Notes: generated from the sequence alone by a model not told the origin. A stretch of 64,000 bases of DNA from an uncultured Lachnospiraceae bacterium (GCA_910577105.1 CAJTMB010000004.1:1-64000); one strand, 5' to 3'. Counted from the first letter of the stretch, positions 52,747-62,286 are shown. Numbers and translations are program-made.

Positions 52747-53691
52747 TTATAAGAATATTTCTAACTGCTTTATAAATTTATCAGACTTTTCTAAGTGGGG
52801 AAGCTGTTTTGTTTCTTTAATAAATACAGCTTCTATTGCATTATTATAATATATATAGTTATCTGTGATGGTATGGCTGTTCTTCTTTTCTTCTCCGGAA
52901 ATTATTATAATGCTATGATTAATCTCTTTTAATGCATGGAGGATATTTATATTGAGGTATCTTCCAAGATAACTTGAAAAAGCATGCTTGGAATGATAAT
53001 CCAAAGTATGGGCAGCTTCAAAATAGGCAAGTATTTCGGATTCTTCTATACAACCCGGATTAAAGTAATAGGTATCCTGAAAAGTCTTTTTAAAAGCTTC
53101 TTTTGAAGTCAGTATATTGTAGATAAAGGTGCCCAGTATCGGCATATCAATTAACAGCTTCAGAAATCTGGTTTGTCTGGAAGGTATCTGGTTTAACTCA
53201 AAAAGGTCCTGTGGGTTTATGAAAACCAGTTTTCCAAAAACCTCGGGGTTATTATGACAAGTCATGACAGTAACGGGACAACTGTCTCCTGACGCGATGA
53301 CGTCTGTCCTCTTTCCAATTACATTTTTGATAAAATCAGTTATAAGCTGTACATACAAGTAGTTGGTGAAAGTAAGATATGGTTTATCGGACAATCCATA
53401 CCCTAAAAAATCCATGGCGTATACTTCATGCTTTTTGCTTAAGGTTTCGATAATTTTATGATATTCATAAGAAGAACTGCCGACAGTTAAATTATGCAAA
53501 AGAAGTATCGGAGTTCCCTGACCTTTTTTGATATATCTTATTTTGCCAAAGCGCCATTCATAATAGTGGTTATCCGGGCAGCTCAGCATATTTTTTGTGC
53601 AGGCAATAGTATATTCTATTTTGTTAATGATATGTATAGTAGCTGTTGCAAAACCAGCCAGCAAGAGCAAGGTTTTTCCTTTTTGTTTCAT
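52747..53691 (-). CDS. Alpha/beta hydrolase
   Basis: 314 aa. One N-terminal hydrophobic segment (TLLLLAGFATATIHII), then an alpha/beta hydrolase core: PILLLHNLTVGSSSYEYHKI (oxyanion region), AMDFLGYGLSDKP, the nucleophile elbow region VIASGDSCPVTVM with Ser in G-D-S-C, and a C-terminal HLEKSDKF with the likely His. The elbow lacks the plain GxSxG, a form seen in a Clostridial branch. Membrane-anchored; substrate unknown. GGAGG precedes the ATG at 53691. Confidence 0.85.
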   Translation of the reverse strand: MKQKGKTLLLLAGFATATIHIINKIEYTIACTKNMLSCPDNHYYEWRFGKIRYIKKGQGTPILLLHNLTVGSSSYEYHKIIETLSKKHEVYAMDFLGYGLSDKPYLTFTNYLYVQLITDFIKNVIGKRTDVIASGDSCPVTVMTCHNNPEVFGKLVFINPQDLFELNQIPSRQTRFLKLLIDMPILGTFIYNILTSKEAFKKTFQDTYYFNPGCIEESEILAYFEAAHTLDYHSKHAFSSYLGRYLNINILHALKEINHSIIIISGEEKKNSHTITDNYIYYNNAIEAVFIKETKQLPHLEKSDKFIKQLEIFL

Positions 53692-53847
53692 ATGACGCCT
53701 CCTATTATGGTACATATTTTTATTATAATAGAAAAAACTTGCGGTTACAATCAAATAATTCTTTTCTTCTTTTAGATTTTAGTATATGATATATATATCT
53801 AAGTATAAAGTACTATATATATGGATGACGGGGTTGGAGTGGAAAAT

Positions 53848-54813
53848 ATGTCGGGTAAAATTCAACTTTCTATCAGTGAAATTTTGCATAATTTTAAGGT
53901 GGATGCAGAGAACCTTGAGAAACAGATAAATGAAAATTTACTTCATATATCAGAAATAGATGAATATCTGAATTCTATCATGGAACAGGAAGATAAAGAT
54001 TTTAAAGTTTTTTCTCCCAGAAATGTAGAACATATTTACAGAGAAGATATAGAAAAGCACAAGGAAAAAAAATATAAATTAGAAATGGAAAATCGTTCTT
54101 TATACAGCAGGTTAAATAAATGTAATGCATATATTAGGGCGATAGATGAAACTATTAATAAAGATAAAGCTTTGAAAAATTTGAAAGTGCTGGATATACA
54201 GGAAAAAGAAAGACAACGTATCGCCAGGGACTTACATGATACTTCATTACAAAATCTTACATATCTTGTTCATAAAATAGAGTTGGCATCTATGTATATT
54301 GATAAGGACGCTTTGCAGGCAAAACTGGAACTGGCTACTATCAATAAAAGTTTAAAGGCTGTTATTGATGAGATACGTGAGACCATATTTGACTTAAGAC
54401 CAATGTCCTTTGATGATTTAGGGTTAAAGGAAGCTCTTGAACGCTTATTTGTAAAATTGAAAGAGAAAAATACTTCTATTGATTATTATACGGAAATAGA
54501 TTCTATTTTTTGTGAAGATAATTTAGTTCTTATGACAATATTTCGAGTTGTGCAGGAAGCATGCTCCAATGCAATCAGTCATTCCAACGGAAATAAATTA
54601 GAGGTGGTGGTAAAGCAGGAAAATGATTATTGTAATATTATAATTAAAGATAATGGATTGGGTTTTTCAAAGGAGGAAATGTCAGAAAAGATGGATAGGC
54701 ATTTTGGAATTGATGTAATGAAAGAAAGAATAAACTTATTGGGGGGAGAAATTTCTTTTGATTCAGTATTAAATGAGGGAACGGAAATCAAGATACACAT
54801 TCCGTTAGTATAA
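53848..54813 (+). CDS. DegS-like cytosolic sensor histidine kinase
   Basis: 321 aa without membrane segments. An N-terminal coiled coil (about 10-125) precedes the HisKA_3 dimerisation motif RIARDLHDTSLQNLTYL with the phospho-His, and the HATPase domain has VVQEACSNAISHS, IKDNGLGFS and RHFGIDVMKERINLLGG. This layout is that of DegS. The start at 53848 has GGAG eight nt upstream; the ATG at 53821 has none. The partner response regulator follows after 16 bp. Confidence 0.9.
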   Translation: MSGKIQLSISEILHNFKVDAENLEKQINENLLHISEIDEYLNSIMEQEDKDFKVFSPRNVEHIYREDIEKHKEKKYKLEMENRSLYSRLNKCNAYIRAIDETINKDKALKNLKVLDIQEKERQRIARDLHDTSLQNLTYLVHKIELASMYIDKDALQAKLELATINKSLKAVIDEIRETIFDLRPMSFDDLGLKEALERLFVKLKEKNTSIDYYTEIDSIFCEDNLVLMTIFRVVQEACSNAISHSNGNKLEVVVKQENDYCNIIIKDNGLGFSKEEMSEKMDRHFGIDVMKERINLLGGEISFDSVLNEGTEIKIHIPLV

Positions 54814-54829
54814 TATTTAAAAGGAAGGT

Positions 54830-55492
54830 ATGAATAATAATATGAGTACAGTTATAAATGTTATGATTGCTGATGACCATGTATTAATGAGAGAAGGTAT
54901 TAAACAACTTCTGGAATTTGACGGAAGTATTCATGTAATTGCAGAAGCAAATGATGGAATAGAATGTATTGAAAAGTTGAAAACAATATATCCGGATGTA
55001 TTGTTACTTGATATCAATATGCCTAATAAAAACGGTATCGAAGTATTGCAGGAAATTCATGATAAACGCATGAAAGTTAAAGTATTGATACTTACAGTTC
55101 ACAATGAAGTGGAATACTTGTTAAAGGCAATTGACATAGGAGTAGATGGTTACATATTAAAAGACTCTGAATCCGCAGAACTGAAAAAAGCAATATCCCT
55201 TGTGTTAAACGGTGAAAGTTATATTCAACCCAGTTTAATTCCGGCATTAAATTCCAGATTAGTTGCAAGAGATGTAGACAAAGAAAAAATAGAATCCCTT
55301 ACCAAGAGAGAAATGGAAGTTTTGATTCAGGTTGCAAACGGAATGTTTAATAAAGAAATTGCAACTGTTTTAAATATCAGTGAGAGGACAGTAAAAAATC
55401 ATATCTCAAATATATTTAAGAAAATAGAAGTATCTGATAGAACACAGGCTGCAGTATTTGCGATTAGAAACAATATTATTCAATTGTTCTAA
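54830..55492 (+). CDS. DegU-like LuxR/NarL response regulator
   Basis: 220 aa. The receiver domain has VMIADDHVLMREGIKQLL and the phospho-Asp in VLLLDINMPNKNG; the C-terminal HTH_LuxR is LTKREMEVLIQVANGMFNKE and on. With the DegS-like kinase it forms a two-component pair, which in Bacillus controls secreted enzymes, biofilm and motility. Target genes are not visible here. Confidence 0.92.
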   Translation: MNNNMSTVINVMIADDHVLMREGIKQLLEFDGSIHVIAEANDGIECIEKLKTIYPDVLLLDINMPNKNGIEVLQEIHDKRMKVKVLILTVHNEVEYLLKAIDIGVDGYILKDSESAELKKAISLVLNGESYIQPSLIPALNSRLVARDVDKEKIESLTKREMEVLIQVANGMFNKEIATVLNISERTVKNHISNIFKKIEVSDRTQAAVFAIRNNIIQLF

Positions 55493-55556
55493 TTTAGAAA
55501 ATTTATATTTAATTCAAATTCTACGATTCTTTTCAATTTTTTCTCAGAATATTATC

Positions 55557-55621
55557 ACAGCCTTTTATTCTATATGTTTCCTCAATAAAATACAGGGAAA
55601 CATATAGAATCTATGGGCTGT
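55557..55621. terminator. Long interrupted hairpin after the degU-like gene
   Basis: ATTCTATATGTTTCC (55567-55581) pairs perfectly with GGAAACATATAGAAT (55596-55610), and the outer arms ACAGCC and GGCTGT extend it. There is no T-tract behind it. It may be a terminator or a structural element near the par region. Confidence 0.55.
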
Positions 55622-55679
55622 CATACATGTATCCAAAGACTATTTTAGTTATTATTAATATAAAAAAATATATTTATTA

Positions 55680-55695
55680 TGTTTCACGTGAAACA
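55680..55695. promoter_or_regulatory. parS: parS centromere site 1
   Basis: TGTTTCACGTGAAACA, a perfect 16-bp palindrome and exact match to the bacterial parS consensus bound by ParB. Confidence 0.97.
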
Positions 55696-55728
55696 ATTTT
55701 GTCTGTTTTTATATTGGACACAAGATAA

Positions 55729-55744
55729 TGTTTCACGTGAAACA
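55729..55744. promoter_or_regulatory. parS: parS centromere site 2
   Basis: A second perfect TGTTTCACGTGAAACA, 49 bp from the first. Two further half-sites (GTGAAACA near 55772 and 55807) follow. Confidence 0.97.
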
Positions 55745-55887
55745 TTGAAACCCTAGATATTGTAATATCTCCGTGAAACATTAGAAAAATACCTATATTT
55801 AGGTCGTGAAACAATATTTTATCCAGATATATAATACAAGAGAATATTATTTTCTATGAATTTCATATAGATAATCCTACTAATTGA

Positions 55888-55896
55888 TGATATAAT
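55888..55896 (+). promoter_or_regulatory. Extended -10 promoter of parA
   Basis: TGATATAAT (extended -10 TGnTATAAT), about 53 bp upstream of parA; no clear -35. Confidence 0.45.
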
Positions 55897-55948
55897 TACA
55901 AACAGACAATGAAGGTTGTCTTTGTGCAAAACGAAAGGAAAACAGAAA

Positions 55949-56716
55949 ATGGGAAAAGTTATTGCAGTTGCAAACCAAAAAGGTGGGGTGGGTAAAACCA
56001 CAACATCCATCAATCTTTCTGCATCACTTGCAGCAAAAGGAAAAAAAGTATTAGTTATTGATACGGACCCACAGGGAAATACGACGAGTGGTTTTGGTGT
56101 TGATAAAAATGAGTTAGAAGAAACAATTTATGAGTTGATTTTGAGTGAGTGTTCTATACAAGATTGTATTTTAAAGGATGTGATAAAGAATGTATCATTA
56201 TTACCTTCCAATGTAAATCTTGCAGCAGCAGAAATAGAATTGATTGGTATAGAAAAGAAAGAGTACATATTAAAAAACGAAGTAGATTGGGTAAGGGACC
56301 AGTTTGATTTTATTATTATTGATTGTCCGCCCTCTTTAAACGCATTGACTATTAATGCTTTGACAACGGCTGACAGTGTACTGGTACCTATTCAATGTGA
56401 ATATTACGCGTTGGAAGGATTGAGCCAGTTAATACATACCGTAAATCTTGTAAAGGAACGTTTAAATCCGGATTTAGAAATGGAAGGTGTAGTATTTACT
56501 ATGTACGATTCCAGAACAAATCTTTCAATGCAGGTTGTAGAAAATGTAAAAAGTCACTTAAATCAAAATGTATATAAAACGATGATTCCCAGAAATATCA
56601 GACTTGCGGAAGCTCCCAGCTATGGAATGCCAATTCATATATATGATGCAAAATCAGCAGGCGCAGAAGCTTATATGAATTTGGCCGAGGAAGTGCTGAA
56701 ACACAACAAAATGTAG
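55949..56716 (+). CDS. parA: Chromosome partitioning ATPase ParA/Soj
   Basis: 255 aa. The deviant Walker A is VANQKGGVGKTTTSINLSA; Walker A' is IDTDPQGNTTSG and Walker B IIIDCPPSL. It segregates origins with ParB and regulates DnaA in Bacillus. The ATG at 55949 follows AAAGGA; the in-frame ATG at 55916 adds residues not seen in the family. The two parS sites are about 200-270 bp upstream. Confidence 0.96.
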   Translation: MGKVIAVANQKGGVGKTTTSINLSASLAAKGKKVLVIDTDPQGNTTSGFGVDKNELEETIYELILSECSIQDCILKDVIKNVSLLPSNVNLAAAEIELIGIEKKEYILKNEVDWVRDQFDFIIIDCPPSLNALTINALTTADSVLVPIQCEYYALEGLSQLIHTVNLVKERLNPDLEMEGVVFTMYDSRTNLSMQVVENVKSHLNQNVYKTMIPRNIRLAEAPSYGMPIHIYDAKSAGAEAYMNLAEEVLKHNKM

Positions 56717-56734
56717 AAAAGAAGGAGATGGGTT

Positions 56735-57631
56735 ATGGCGACAGCAAGAGGGTTAGGTAAGGGACTTGGAAAAGGTTTGGATGCATTGATTCCCCCGAGT
56801 ACGAATGAAAGTACAAATAAACAAAGCAAAAATGGAAAAGATAACGAAAAAGGGAATGAAACAGTTGTAAAAATTACAAAAGTAGAACCAAACAGAGAAC
56901 AACCCAGAAAGAATTTTGATGAAGATGCTCTGGTAGAATTGGCGGATTCTATCAAACAATTTGGTGTTATCCAGCCGATTGTAGTACAGGATAGAAAAGA
57001 GTATTATGAAATAATTGCAGGAGAACGAAGATGGCGTGCTGCCAAAATGGCGGGATTGAAAGAAATACCTGTCATAATAAAAAATTATACGGAACAGGAA
57101 ATAGTAGAAATCTCCCTTATTGAAAATATTCAAAGGGAAGATTTAAATCCGATAGAAGAAGCACAGGCATATAAGAAACTACTGACCGAATTTAATTTAA
57201 AGCAGGATGAGGTTGCAGAAAGAGTATCCAAGAGCAGAACAGCTGTCACCAATTCTATGCGTTTATTAAAATTATGTGATGAAGTTCAACAGATGGTCAT
57301 AAATGAAATGTTAAGTACCGGTCATGCAAGGGCGCTTCTTGCAATTGAAGATGCGGAAGAGCAGTATAATTTGGCACAAAGAGTTTTTGATGAAAAGCTT
57401 TCTGTCCGTGATGTAGAGAAGATGGTTAAAAATCTTCATAAGCCTGCAAAACCCAAAAAGATGGATAATAAAACATTGGAACTTATCTATCAGGATATTG
57501 AAGAAAAATTAAAACAGTCCCTTAGTACAAAAGTATCTGTTTCTTCTAAAGGAGAAGGAACAGGTAAGATAGAGATAGAGTTTTACAGCCATGAGGATTT
57601 GGACAGGCTTATGGATATTCTTACAAAATAA
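56735..57631 (+). CDS. parB: Chromosome partitioning protein ParB/Spo0J
   Basis: 298 aa. The ParB CTPase motif region is EYYEIIAGERRWRAAKMAGL and SLIENIQREDLNPIEEAQAY; a helix-turn-helix domain follows (DEVAERVSKSRTAVTNSMRL). It loads at parS and slides on DNA. It is 18 bp downstream of parA. Confidence 0.97.
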   Translation: MATARGLGKGLGKGLDALIPPSTNESTNKQSKNGKDNEKGNETVVKITKVEPNREQPRKNFDEDALVELADSIKQFGVIQPIVVQDRKEYYEIIAGERRWRAAKMAGLKEIPVIIKNYTEQEIVEISLIENIQREDLNPIEEAQAYKKLLTEFNLKQDEVAERVSKSRTAVTNSMRLLKLCDEVQQMVINEMLSTGHARALLAIEDAEEQYNLAQRVFDEKLSVRDVEKMVKNLHKPAKPKKMDNKTLELIYQDIEEKLKQSLSTKVSVSSKGEGTGKIEIEFYSHEDLDRLMDILTK

Positions 57632-57673
57632 ATGTTTCCTGTTTCAGGCAGAGTATAAAGGAGAAAAAGATTC

Positions 57674-58213
57674 ATGCAAATTACTACAGGAATTATAACC
57701 ACATGCAGCAAGTTCTTACAGGATATAGGAATGGGTGGATTAGACATCGGATATCTCTTTTTAGGAATGGCAATTTGTATTTTGATTTTTCTGATTTTAC
57801 TTATTGTTCTAATTTGTAAAACAAGTAAATTAAAGAAACGCCTTGATAAGTTTGTATTAGGTAAAGACGGTAAAAGTCTGGAGAAAGATATTATAGGATT
57901 ATATGAAGACAATAAATTCTTGAAGCATAATATGGATAAAAACAAAAAGGATATCAGAAAGTTATATAAAAATATGGAATCCGCTTTTCAAAAAGTGGGA
58001 ATCGTTAAATATGATGCTTTTCAGCAGATGGGAGGACAGCTCAGTTTTTCTCTTGCATTACTGGATGAAAATAACAATGGTTTTATATTAAATTCTGTTC
58101 ACAGTACCGAAGGCTGTTATACTTACACAAAAGAGGTTAGAAACGGAGAATGTGCTATCTCATTAGGAAAAGAAGAAGAAAAGGCTCTTGCCCAGGCAAT
58201 GGGAGAAATGTGA
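57674..58213 (+). CDS. DUF4446 family membrane protein
   Basis: 179 aa. One membrane helix (about 27-49), then a coiled coil (about 52-105) and a conserved small domain with QKVGIVKYDAFQQMGGQLSF, SLALLDENNNGFILNS and SVHSTEGCYTYTK. Known as DUF4446, adjacent to parAB in many Clostridia; role unknown. Confidence 0.92.
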   Translation: MQITTGIITTCSKFLQDIGMGGLDIGYLFLGMAICILIFLILLIVLICKTSKLKKRLDKFVLGKDGKSLEKDIIGLYEDNKFLKHNMDKNKKDIRKLYKNMESAFQKVGIVKYDAFQQMGGQLSFSLALLDENNNGFILNSVHSTEGCYTYTKEVRNGECAISLGKEEEKALAQAMGEM

Positions 58214-58263
58214 GAAAACCTCAAAGTGAAATTTTCAGACGGAAAGTTTAAAAAGGGATAATT

Positions 58264-59313
58264 ATGCTTCGCAAAACATTAGATGAATTAATCGGTAATG
58301 AAATTCTGGCAAGAACAATCTTAACAGAAGATTTCATGACAATATTGCCGGAAGGTGCTGTATTAAAACCGGAATATCTTGAAAAACTGCGTGAATTAAA
58401 TATCAATGAAGTTTTTATAAAAGAACAAAAGCCTTTAGCAGAAGAAATTGCAATATTAAAAACAGAGATGGAAAGTAATGTCAAAGAAAAGGTCAAAGAT
58501 ATTCTGGAAAGACATACCTACCATCATAATGATGAATTAATGCAGCTGTGTGAAACAGCGGATAATATTATTGTAAGTATTGTGCAGGAAGATGAAGTAG
58601 CAGAAAAAGTCTTTGATATCAGGGAAAGAAGAGCGGATATCTATGAACACTCATTAAGTATCTGTACGCTGGCCGTCCTGACTGCATTAAAATTGCAGCT
58701 TCCGCAACAAACAATACATGATATTGGAGTGGGATGTCTGTTACACGATATAGGACTTCGTTATCTTATGATTGATTTTGAAAAGCAGGATTCCAGCAAT
58801 CTATCTGAATCTGATAAGATAGAATTTAAAAAACATCCTGTATATGGTTATACTGCCCTGAAGGATGAAAAATGGATTTCCGAACTTAGTAAAAATATAA
58901 TATTATACCATCATGAAAGAATGGATGGCTCCGGTTATCCATTACATGCCACATCACTGTCTGAACCGATTGAAATAGTTGCAGTGTGTGATGTTTTTGA
59001 TGAAATGATATGTGGTATCTGGTATAAAAAAGTAAAAGTCTATGAAGCGGTTGAATATTTAAAGAGTTTTAAAAACATTAAGTTCCGTGATAAAATCGTT
59101 AATACCTTTTTGGAGTTTACCGCAGTGTATCCTGTGGGAACAAAAATTGTCACCAATGAGGGAGAAACCGGTGTTGTTATCAGACAAAATAAAGAATTTC
59201 CGGACAGACCGGTCATTTGCATTTCTACAGACAAGGATGGAAACAAGGTTGATGACGTGATAAAAGACTTGGTAAAAATACATCATATTTTTATAGAGAA
59301 AGTCATTGATTAA
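58264..59313 (+). CDS. HD-GYP domain phosphodiesterase
   Basis: 349 aa. An N-terminal regulatory part (about 1-105), then the HD-GYP domain: histidine and aspartate in VGCLLHDIGLRYLMI and the signature YHHERMDGSGYPLHATSLSE. Such proteins hydrolyse c-di-GMP or related cyclic dinucleotides, and the key motif HHERxDGSGYP is intact. It is 50 bp after DUF4446 and just before serS. Confidence 0.9.
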   Translation: MLRKTLDELIGNEILARTILTEDFMTILPEGAVLKPEYLEKLRELNINEVFIKEQKPLAEEIAILKTEMESNVKEKVKDILERHTYHHNDELMQLCETADNIIVSIVQEDEVAEKVFDIRERRADIYEHSLSICTLAVLTALKLQLPQQTIHDIGVGCLLHDIGLRYLMIDFEKQDSSNLSESDKIEFKKHPVYGYTALKDEKWISELSKNIILYHHERMDGSGYPLHATSLSEPIEIVAVCDVFDEMICGIWYKKVKVYEAVEYLKSFKNIKFRDKIVNTFLEFTAVYPVGTKIVTNEGETGVVIRQNKEFPDRPVICISTDKDGNKVDDVIKDLVKIHHIFIEKVID

Positions 59314-59330
59314 TAGAAGGAGGCCTATTT

Positions 59331-60608
59331 ATGATAGACATTAAGTTTTTAAGGGAAAACCCGGAAGTTGTAAAAGAAAATATAAAAAAGAAGTTTCAGG
59401 ATGAAAAACTTTCTTTGGTTGATGAGGTGATTGCCCTTGATGTAGAGAGCAGAAAAACCAAGCAGGAAGCAGATGAACTTCGTGCCAATAAAAACAAGAT
59501 ATCAAAAGAAATAGGTGCATTGATGGCACAGGGAAAAAAGGAAGAAGCTGAAGCAAAGAAACAGGAAGTTGCCGTACAGGCAAAGCGTTTGGCTGAACTG
59601 GAAAAGAAAGAGCCGGAATATCAGGAAAAGATTACAAATATCATGATGAAAATTCCGCAGATAATAGACCCCTCGGTTCCTATAGGAAAAGACGACAGTG
59701 AAAATGTGGAAATAACAAAGTACGGTGAGCCAAAGATTCCCGATTTTGAAGTACCTTATCATGCAGACATACTGGAAAAAATGAATGGTCTGGACAAAGA
59801 CAGCGCCGGCAGAACCAGCGGAAACGGATTCTATTATCTGATGGGTGATGCAGCGCGTATTCATTCTGCCATGATAAGTTATGCCAGGGATTTTATGATT
59901 GATAAAGGCTTTACTTATTGCATCCCGCCTTTTATGATTAGGAGCAGTGTGGTAAACGGCGTCATGAGTTTTGCAGAGATGGAAGCCATGATGTATAAAA
60001 TTGAAGATGAAGACCTTTATCTGATTGGTACTTCCGAGCATTCCATGATTGGGAAATTTAAAGGGCAGATTGTAAATGAGAGCAGCCTTCCCATTTCCAT
60101 GACATCCTATTCTCCCTGTTTCAGAAAAGAAGTAGGTTCCCATGGAATTGAAGAAAGAGGCGTTTATCGCGTACACCAGTTCGAGAAGCAGGAAATGGTG
60201 GTGCTTTGCAAACCGGAAGAGTCCATGGACTGGTATAACAAGATGTGGTCCTATACGGTAGAATTTTTCAGAAGTCTGGATATTCCTGTCCGGACGCTGG
60301 AATGTTGCAGCGGTGATTTGGCTGATTTAAAAGTGAAATCCTGCGACGTGGAAGCATGGAGCCCCAGACAGAAAAAATATTTTGAAGTAGGCTCCTGCTC
60401 TACGTTGGGTGACGCCCAGGCAAGACGTCTGGGTATCCGCACCAAGGGAGAAAATGGTACTTACTTCGTGCATACATTAAATAATACCGTACTGGCAACG
60501 CCGAGAGGTCTGATTGCTTTCCTTGAAAATAATGTAAATGAAGACGGCAGCGTCAATATACCCAAGGCATTGCAGCCATATATGGGCGGAAAAGAAAAAA
60601 TCGGATAA
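59331..60608 (+). CDS. serS: Seryl-tRNA synthetase
   Basis: 425 aa. An N-terminal antiparallel coiled coil (about 30-105), class II motif 2 SPCFRKEVGSHGIEERGVYR and motif 3 NGTYFVHTLNNTVLATPRGL. It charges tRNA-Ser. GAAGGAGGCC precedes the ATG. There is no T-box leader; the upstream HD-GYP gene ends 18 bp earlier. Confidence 0.97.
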   Translation: MIDIKFLRENPEVVKENIKKKFQDEKLSLVDEVIALDVESRKTKQEADELRANKNKISKEIGALMAQGKKEEAEAKKQEVAVQAKRLAELEKKEPEYQEKITNIMMKIPQIIDPSVPIGKDDSENVEITKYGEPKIPDFEVPYHADILEKMNGLDKDSAGRTSGNGFYYLMGDAARIHSAMISYARDFMIDKGFTYCIPPFMIRSSVVNGVMSFAEMEAMMYKIEDEDLYLIGTSEHSMIGKFKGQIVNESSLPISMTSYSPCFRKEVGSHGIEERGVYRVHQFEKQEMVVLCKPEESMDWYNKMWSYTVEFFRSLDIPVRTLECCSGDLADLKVKSCDVEAWSPRQKKYFEVGSCSTLGDAQARRLGIRTKGENGTYFVHTLNNTVLATPRGLIAFLENNVNEDGSVNIPKALQPYMGGKEKIG

Positions 60609-60662
60609 ATTAATAAAACCGGAATAGTTATAAATAATATAATCAGGAAAGAGGTGAAATCC

Positions 60663-61550
60663 TTGCATAAGTATCTAAGAGCCATTGGCTTTAGCAAATT
60701 TGAGAGCAGAAGAAAGTTAAAAGAATTATTGACAAGCGTTGTCATAAATTCCACAACAAGAGCATATACCACCAGCGAAGAAGATATTATGCTGGGCGAA
60801 TTTTGCAGGGATTTTGCTTTAAATATGGGAATTGCGGTCTGCGGTGAATTTGATGAGGAAAATGATGACAAATTTATCTATGACTATTACTATCCCTATC
60901 TGCGAGGAACAGGTATTACCACCACAGAGGATGTTTCCGTGGAACGTCATGCGGAAAAGGAATCCTATGCCGGCGTCTGTGACGACTTAAAAGTAGGGGT
61001 ATCCCTGATATTTTACCTTCAGAACAGAATCCCCTATATCAAGGCGCAGAATCAGGGAAGACTGCCCATAAGGGGAACTACCCTGACCTTGTCGGCGCTT
61101 TCCCTGAAGGGTACCATTATGATGCCGATTCAGAAGGATGAATACCAAAAACGAAAGATTCAAAAAGAATCCAGAAACAGGACGAACCTGATTGCCGCCG
61201 CAAGACGTGGGGATGAAGATGCACTGGAAACCCTGACGCTGGAAGATATGGACATGTACTCCACCATCTCCAAAAAAATTCAGAAGGAAGATATTTTCAG
61301 TCTTGTGGATACTTATTGTATGCCATACGGAGTAGAGTGCGACCAATATTCCATTTTAGGTGAAATCACGGAGTGCAAGACAGTGAAAAATACCCTGACC
61401 GGTGAAGAAGTATATCAGATGACCGTCTACTGTAATGAACTGACCTTTGATTTGTGTATCAACGCAGTGGATTTATACGGGGAACCTCAGGCCGGCAGAA
61501 GGTTTAAAGGTATTATCTGGCTGCAGGGATTTATAAATTTTCCTGAATAG
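60663..61550 (+). CDS. DUF3881 family protein
   Basis: 295 aa, soluble, MHKYLRAIGFSKFESRRKLK at the start, then RAYTTSEEDIMLGEFCRDFA and GITTTEDVSVERHAEKESYA. It matches DUF3881, a Lachnospiraceae-typical family of unknown function near serS. The start is TTG at 60663, eight nt after GAGG; the frame is open to the GTG at 60654, which lies within the site. Confidence 0.88.
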   Translation: MHKYLRAIGFSKFESRRKLKELLTSVVINSTTRAYTTSEEDIMLGEFCRDFALNMGIAVCGEFDEENDDKFIYDYYYPYLRGTGITTTEDVSVERHAEKESYAGVCDDLKVGVSLIFYLQNRIPYIKAQNQGRLPIRGTTLTLSALSLKGTIMMPIQKDEYQKRKIQKESRNRTNLIAAARRGDEDALETLTLEDMDMYSTISKKIQKEDIFSLVDTYCMPYGVECDQYSILGEITECKTVKNTLTGEEVYQMTVYCNELTFDLCINAVDLYGEPQAGRRFKGIIWLQGFINFPE

Positions 61551-61551
61551 A

Positions 61552-61581
61552 TTGACTGATACGCCTGTTATATGCTATAAT
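61552..61581 (+). promoter_or_regulatory. tRNA-Arg promoter
   Basis: TTGACT, 18 bp, TATAAT with TGC before it (extended -10). It overlaps the end of the DUF3881 gene. Confidence 0.75.
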
Positions 61582-61607
61582 TTATAATTGGTTCAGGTAA
61601 TATAAAT

Positions 61608-61680
61608 GTCTTCGTAGCTCAGGGGATAGAGCACTCGCCTCCTAAGCGAGGGGTCGGACGTTCGAATCGTCTCGGGGACG
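61608..61680 (+). tRNA. trnR: tRNA-Arg (anticodon CCT)
   Basis: 73 nt: acceptor GTCTTCG pairs with CGGGGAC (two G-T), D-arm TAGCTCAGGGGATAGAGCA, anticodon arm CTCGC-CTCCTAA-GCGAG with anticodon CCT at 61641-61643, and the T-arm contains GTTCGAATC. CCA is not encoded. It reads AGG codons. Confidence 0.97.
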
Positions 61681-61685
61681 TAATA

Positions 61686-61729
61686 AAAAATGTCGGGAAT
61701 CCTGGGGAGTCAGGGTTCCCGACATTTTT
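61686..61729 (+). terminator. tRNA-Arg terminator
   Basis: AAAAATGTCGGGAA (61686-61699) pairs with TTCCCGACATTTTT (61716-61729). Confidence 0.9.
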
Positions 61730-61770
61730 CTATATTAGTGAAACTTTATAAGAATTAAGGGAAAAAGCCA

Positions 61771-62202
61771 ATGATTAAAATTAGGTACATGGAATCTTCC
61801 GATAAACAGTTTTGGTACAGTCTTGACAGGCATTTGCCGGAAGAGGAATTTAATAATAAGGTACGGACAAAAAGAGGCTACGTTTTTTTGCTGGATGAAA
61901 AGCCCATAGGATTACTGAGATATAATCTTTTTTGGGATAATACGCCGTTTTGCACTTTGCTTTTTATGGATGAAAAATATCAGGGAAACGGGTATGGAAA
62001 ACAACTGATGGAATATTGAGAAAGAGACATGAAATCACAGGGTTATGGCATGGTAATGACGTCCACACAGGTGGATGAAACGGCACAGCACTTTTACCGT
62101 AAGCTGGGGTATAAGGACTGCGGCGGTTTTGTGATTGATATTCCCGCGTATGCACAGCCGATGGAAATGTTTTTTATTAAGTCTGTCCTGTCAGATTCTT
62201 AA
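61771..62202 (+). pseudogene. GNAT N-acetyltransferase with in-frame stop
   Basis: A full 143-codon GNAT reading frame is interrupted by TGA at 62017-62019. The first half has MIKIRYMESSDKQFWYSLDR, GLLRYNLFWDNTPFCTLLFM and the acetyl-CoA loop YQGNGYGKQLMEY. The second half continues in the same frame (RDMKSQGYGMVMTSTQVDET, AQHFYRKLGYKDCGGFVI). A TGG-to-TGA change (Trp after MEY) is the simplest origin. It is probably a recent pseudogene or a polymorphic site; the first half alone would not be a functional enzyme. Confidence 0.85.
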
Positions 62203-62240
62203 GGAGAAGCGTTTCCGGAAAAAATAAAATTGTAGACGAA

Positions 62241-62270
62241 AAAACAGCATGACCGAAGCCATGCTGTTTT
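62241..62270. terminator. Hairpin between GNAT pseudogene and OFA transporter
   Basis: AAAACAGCATG pairs with CATGCTGTTTT; A/T flanks allow use in both directions. Confidence 0.85.
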
Positions 62271-62286
62271 TGCAAAATACAATGCA

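Noticed and set aside
59314..59330. T-box leader before serS
   Set aside because: Only 17 bp separate it from the upstream gene; no room for a T-box.
61608..61729. Integration site at the tRNA-Arg gene
   Set aside because: No integrase or duplicated tRNA 3' end follows; the downstream repeat is a simple terminator.
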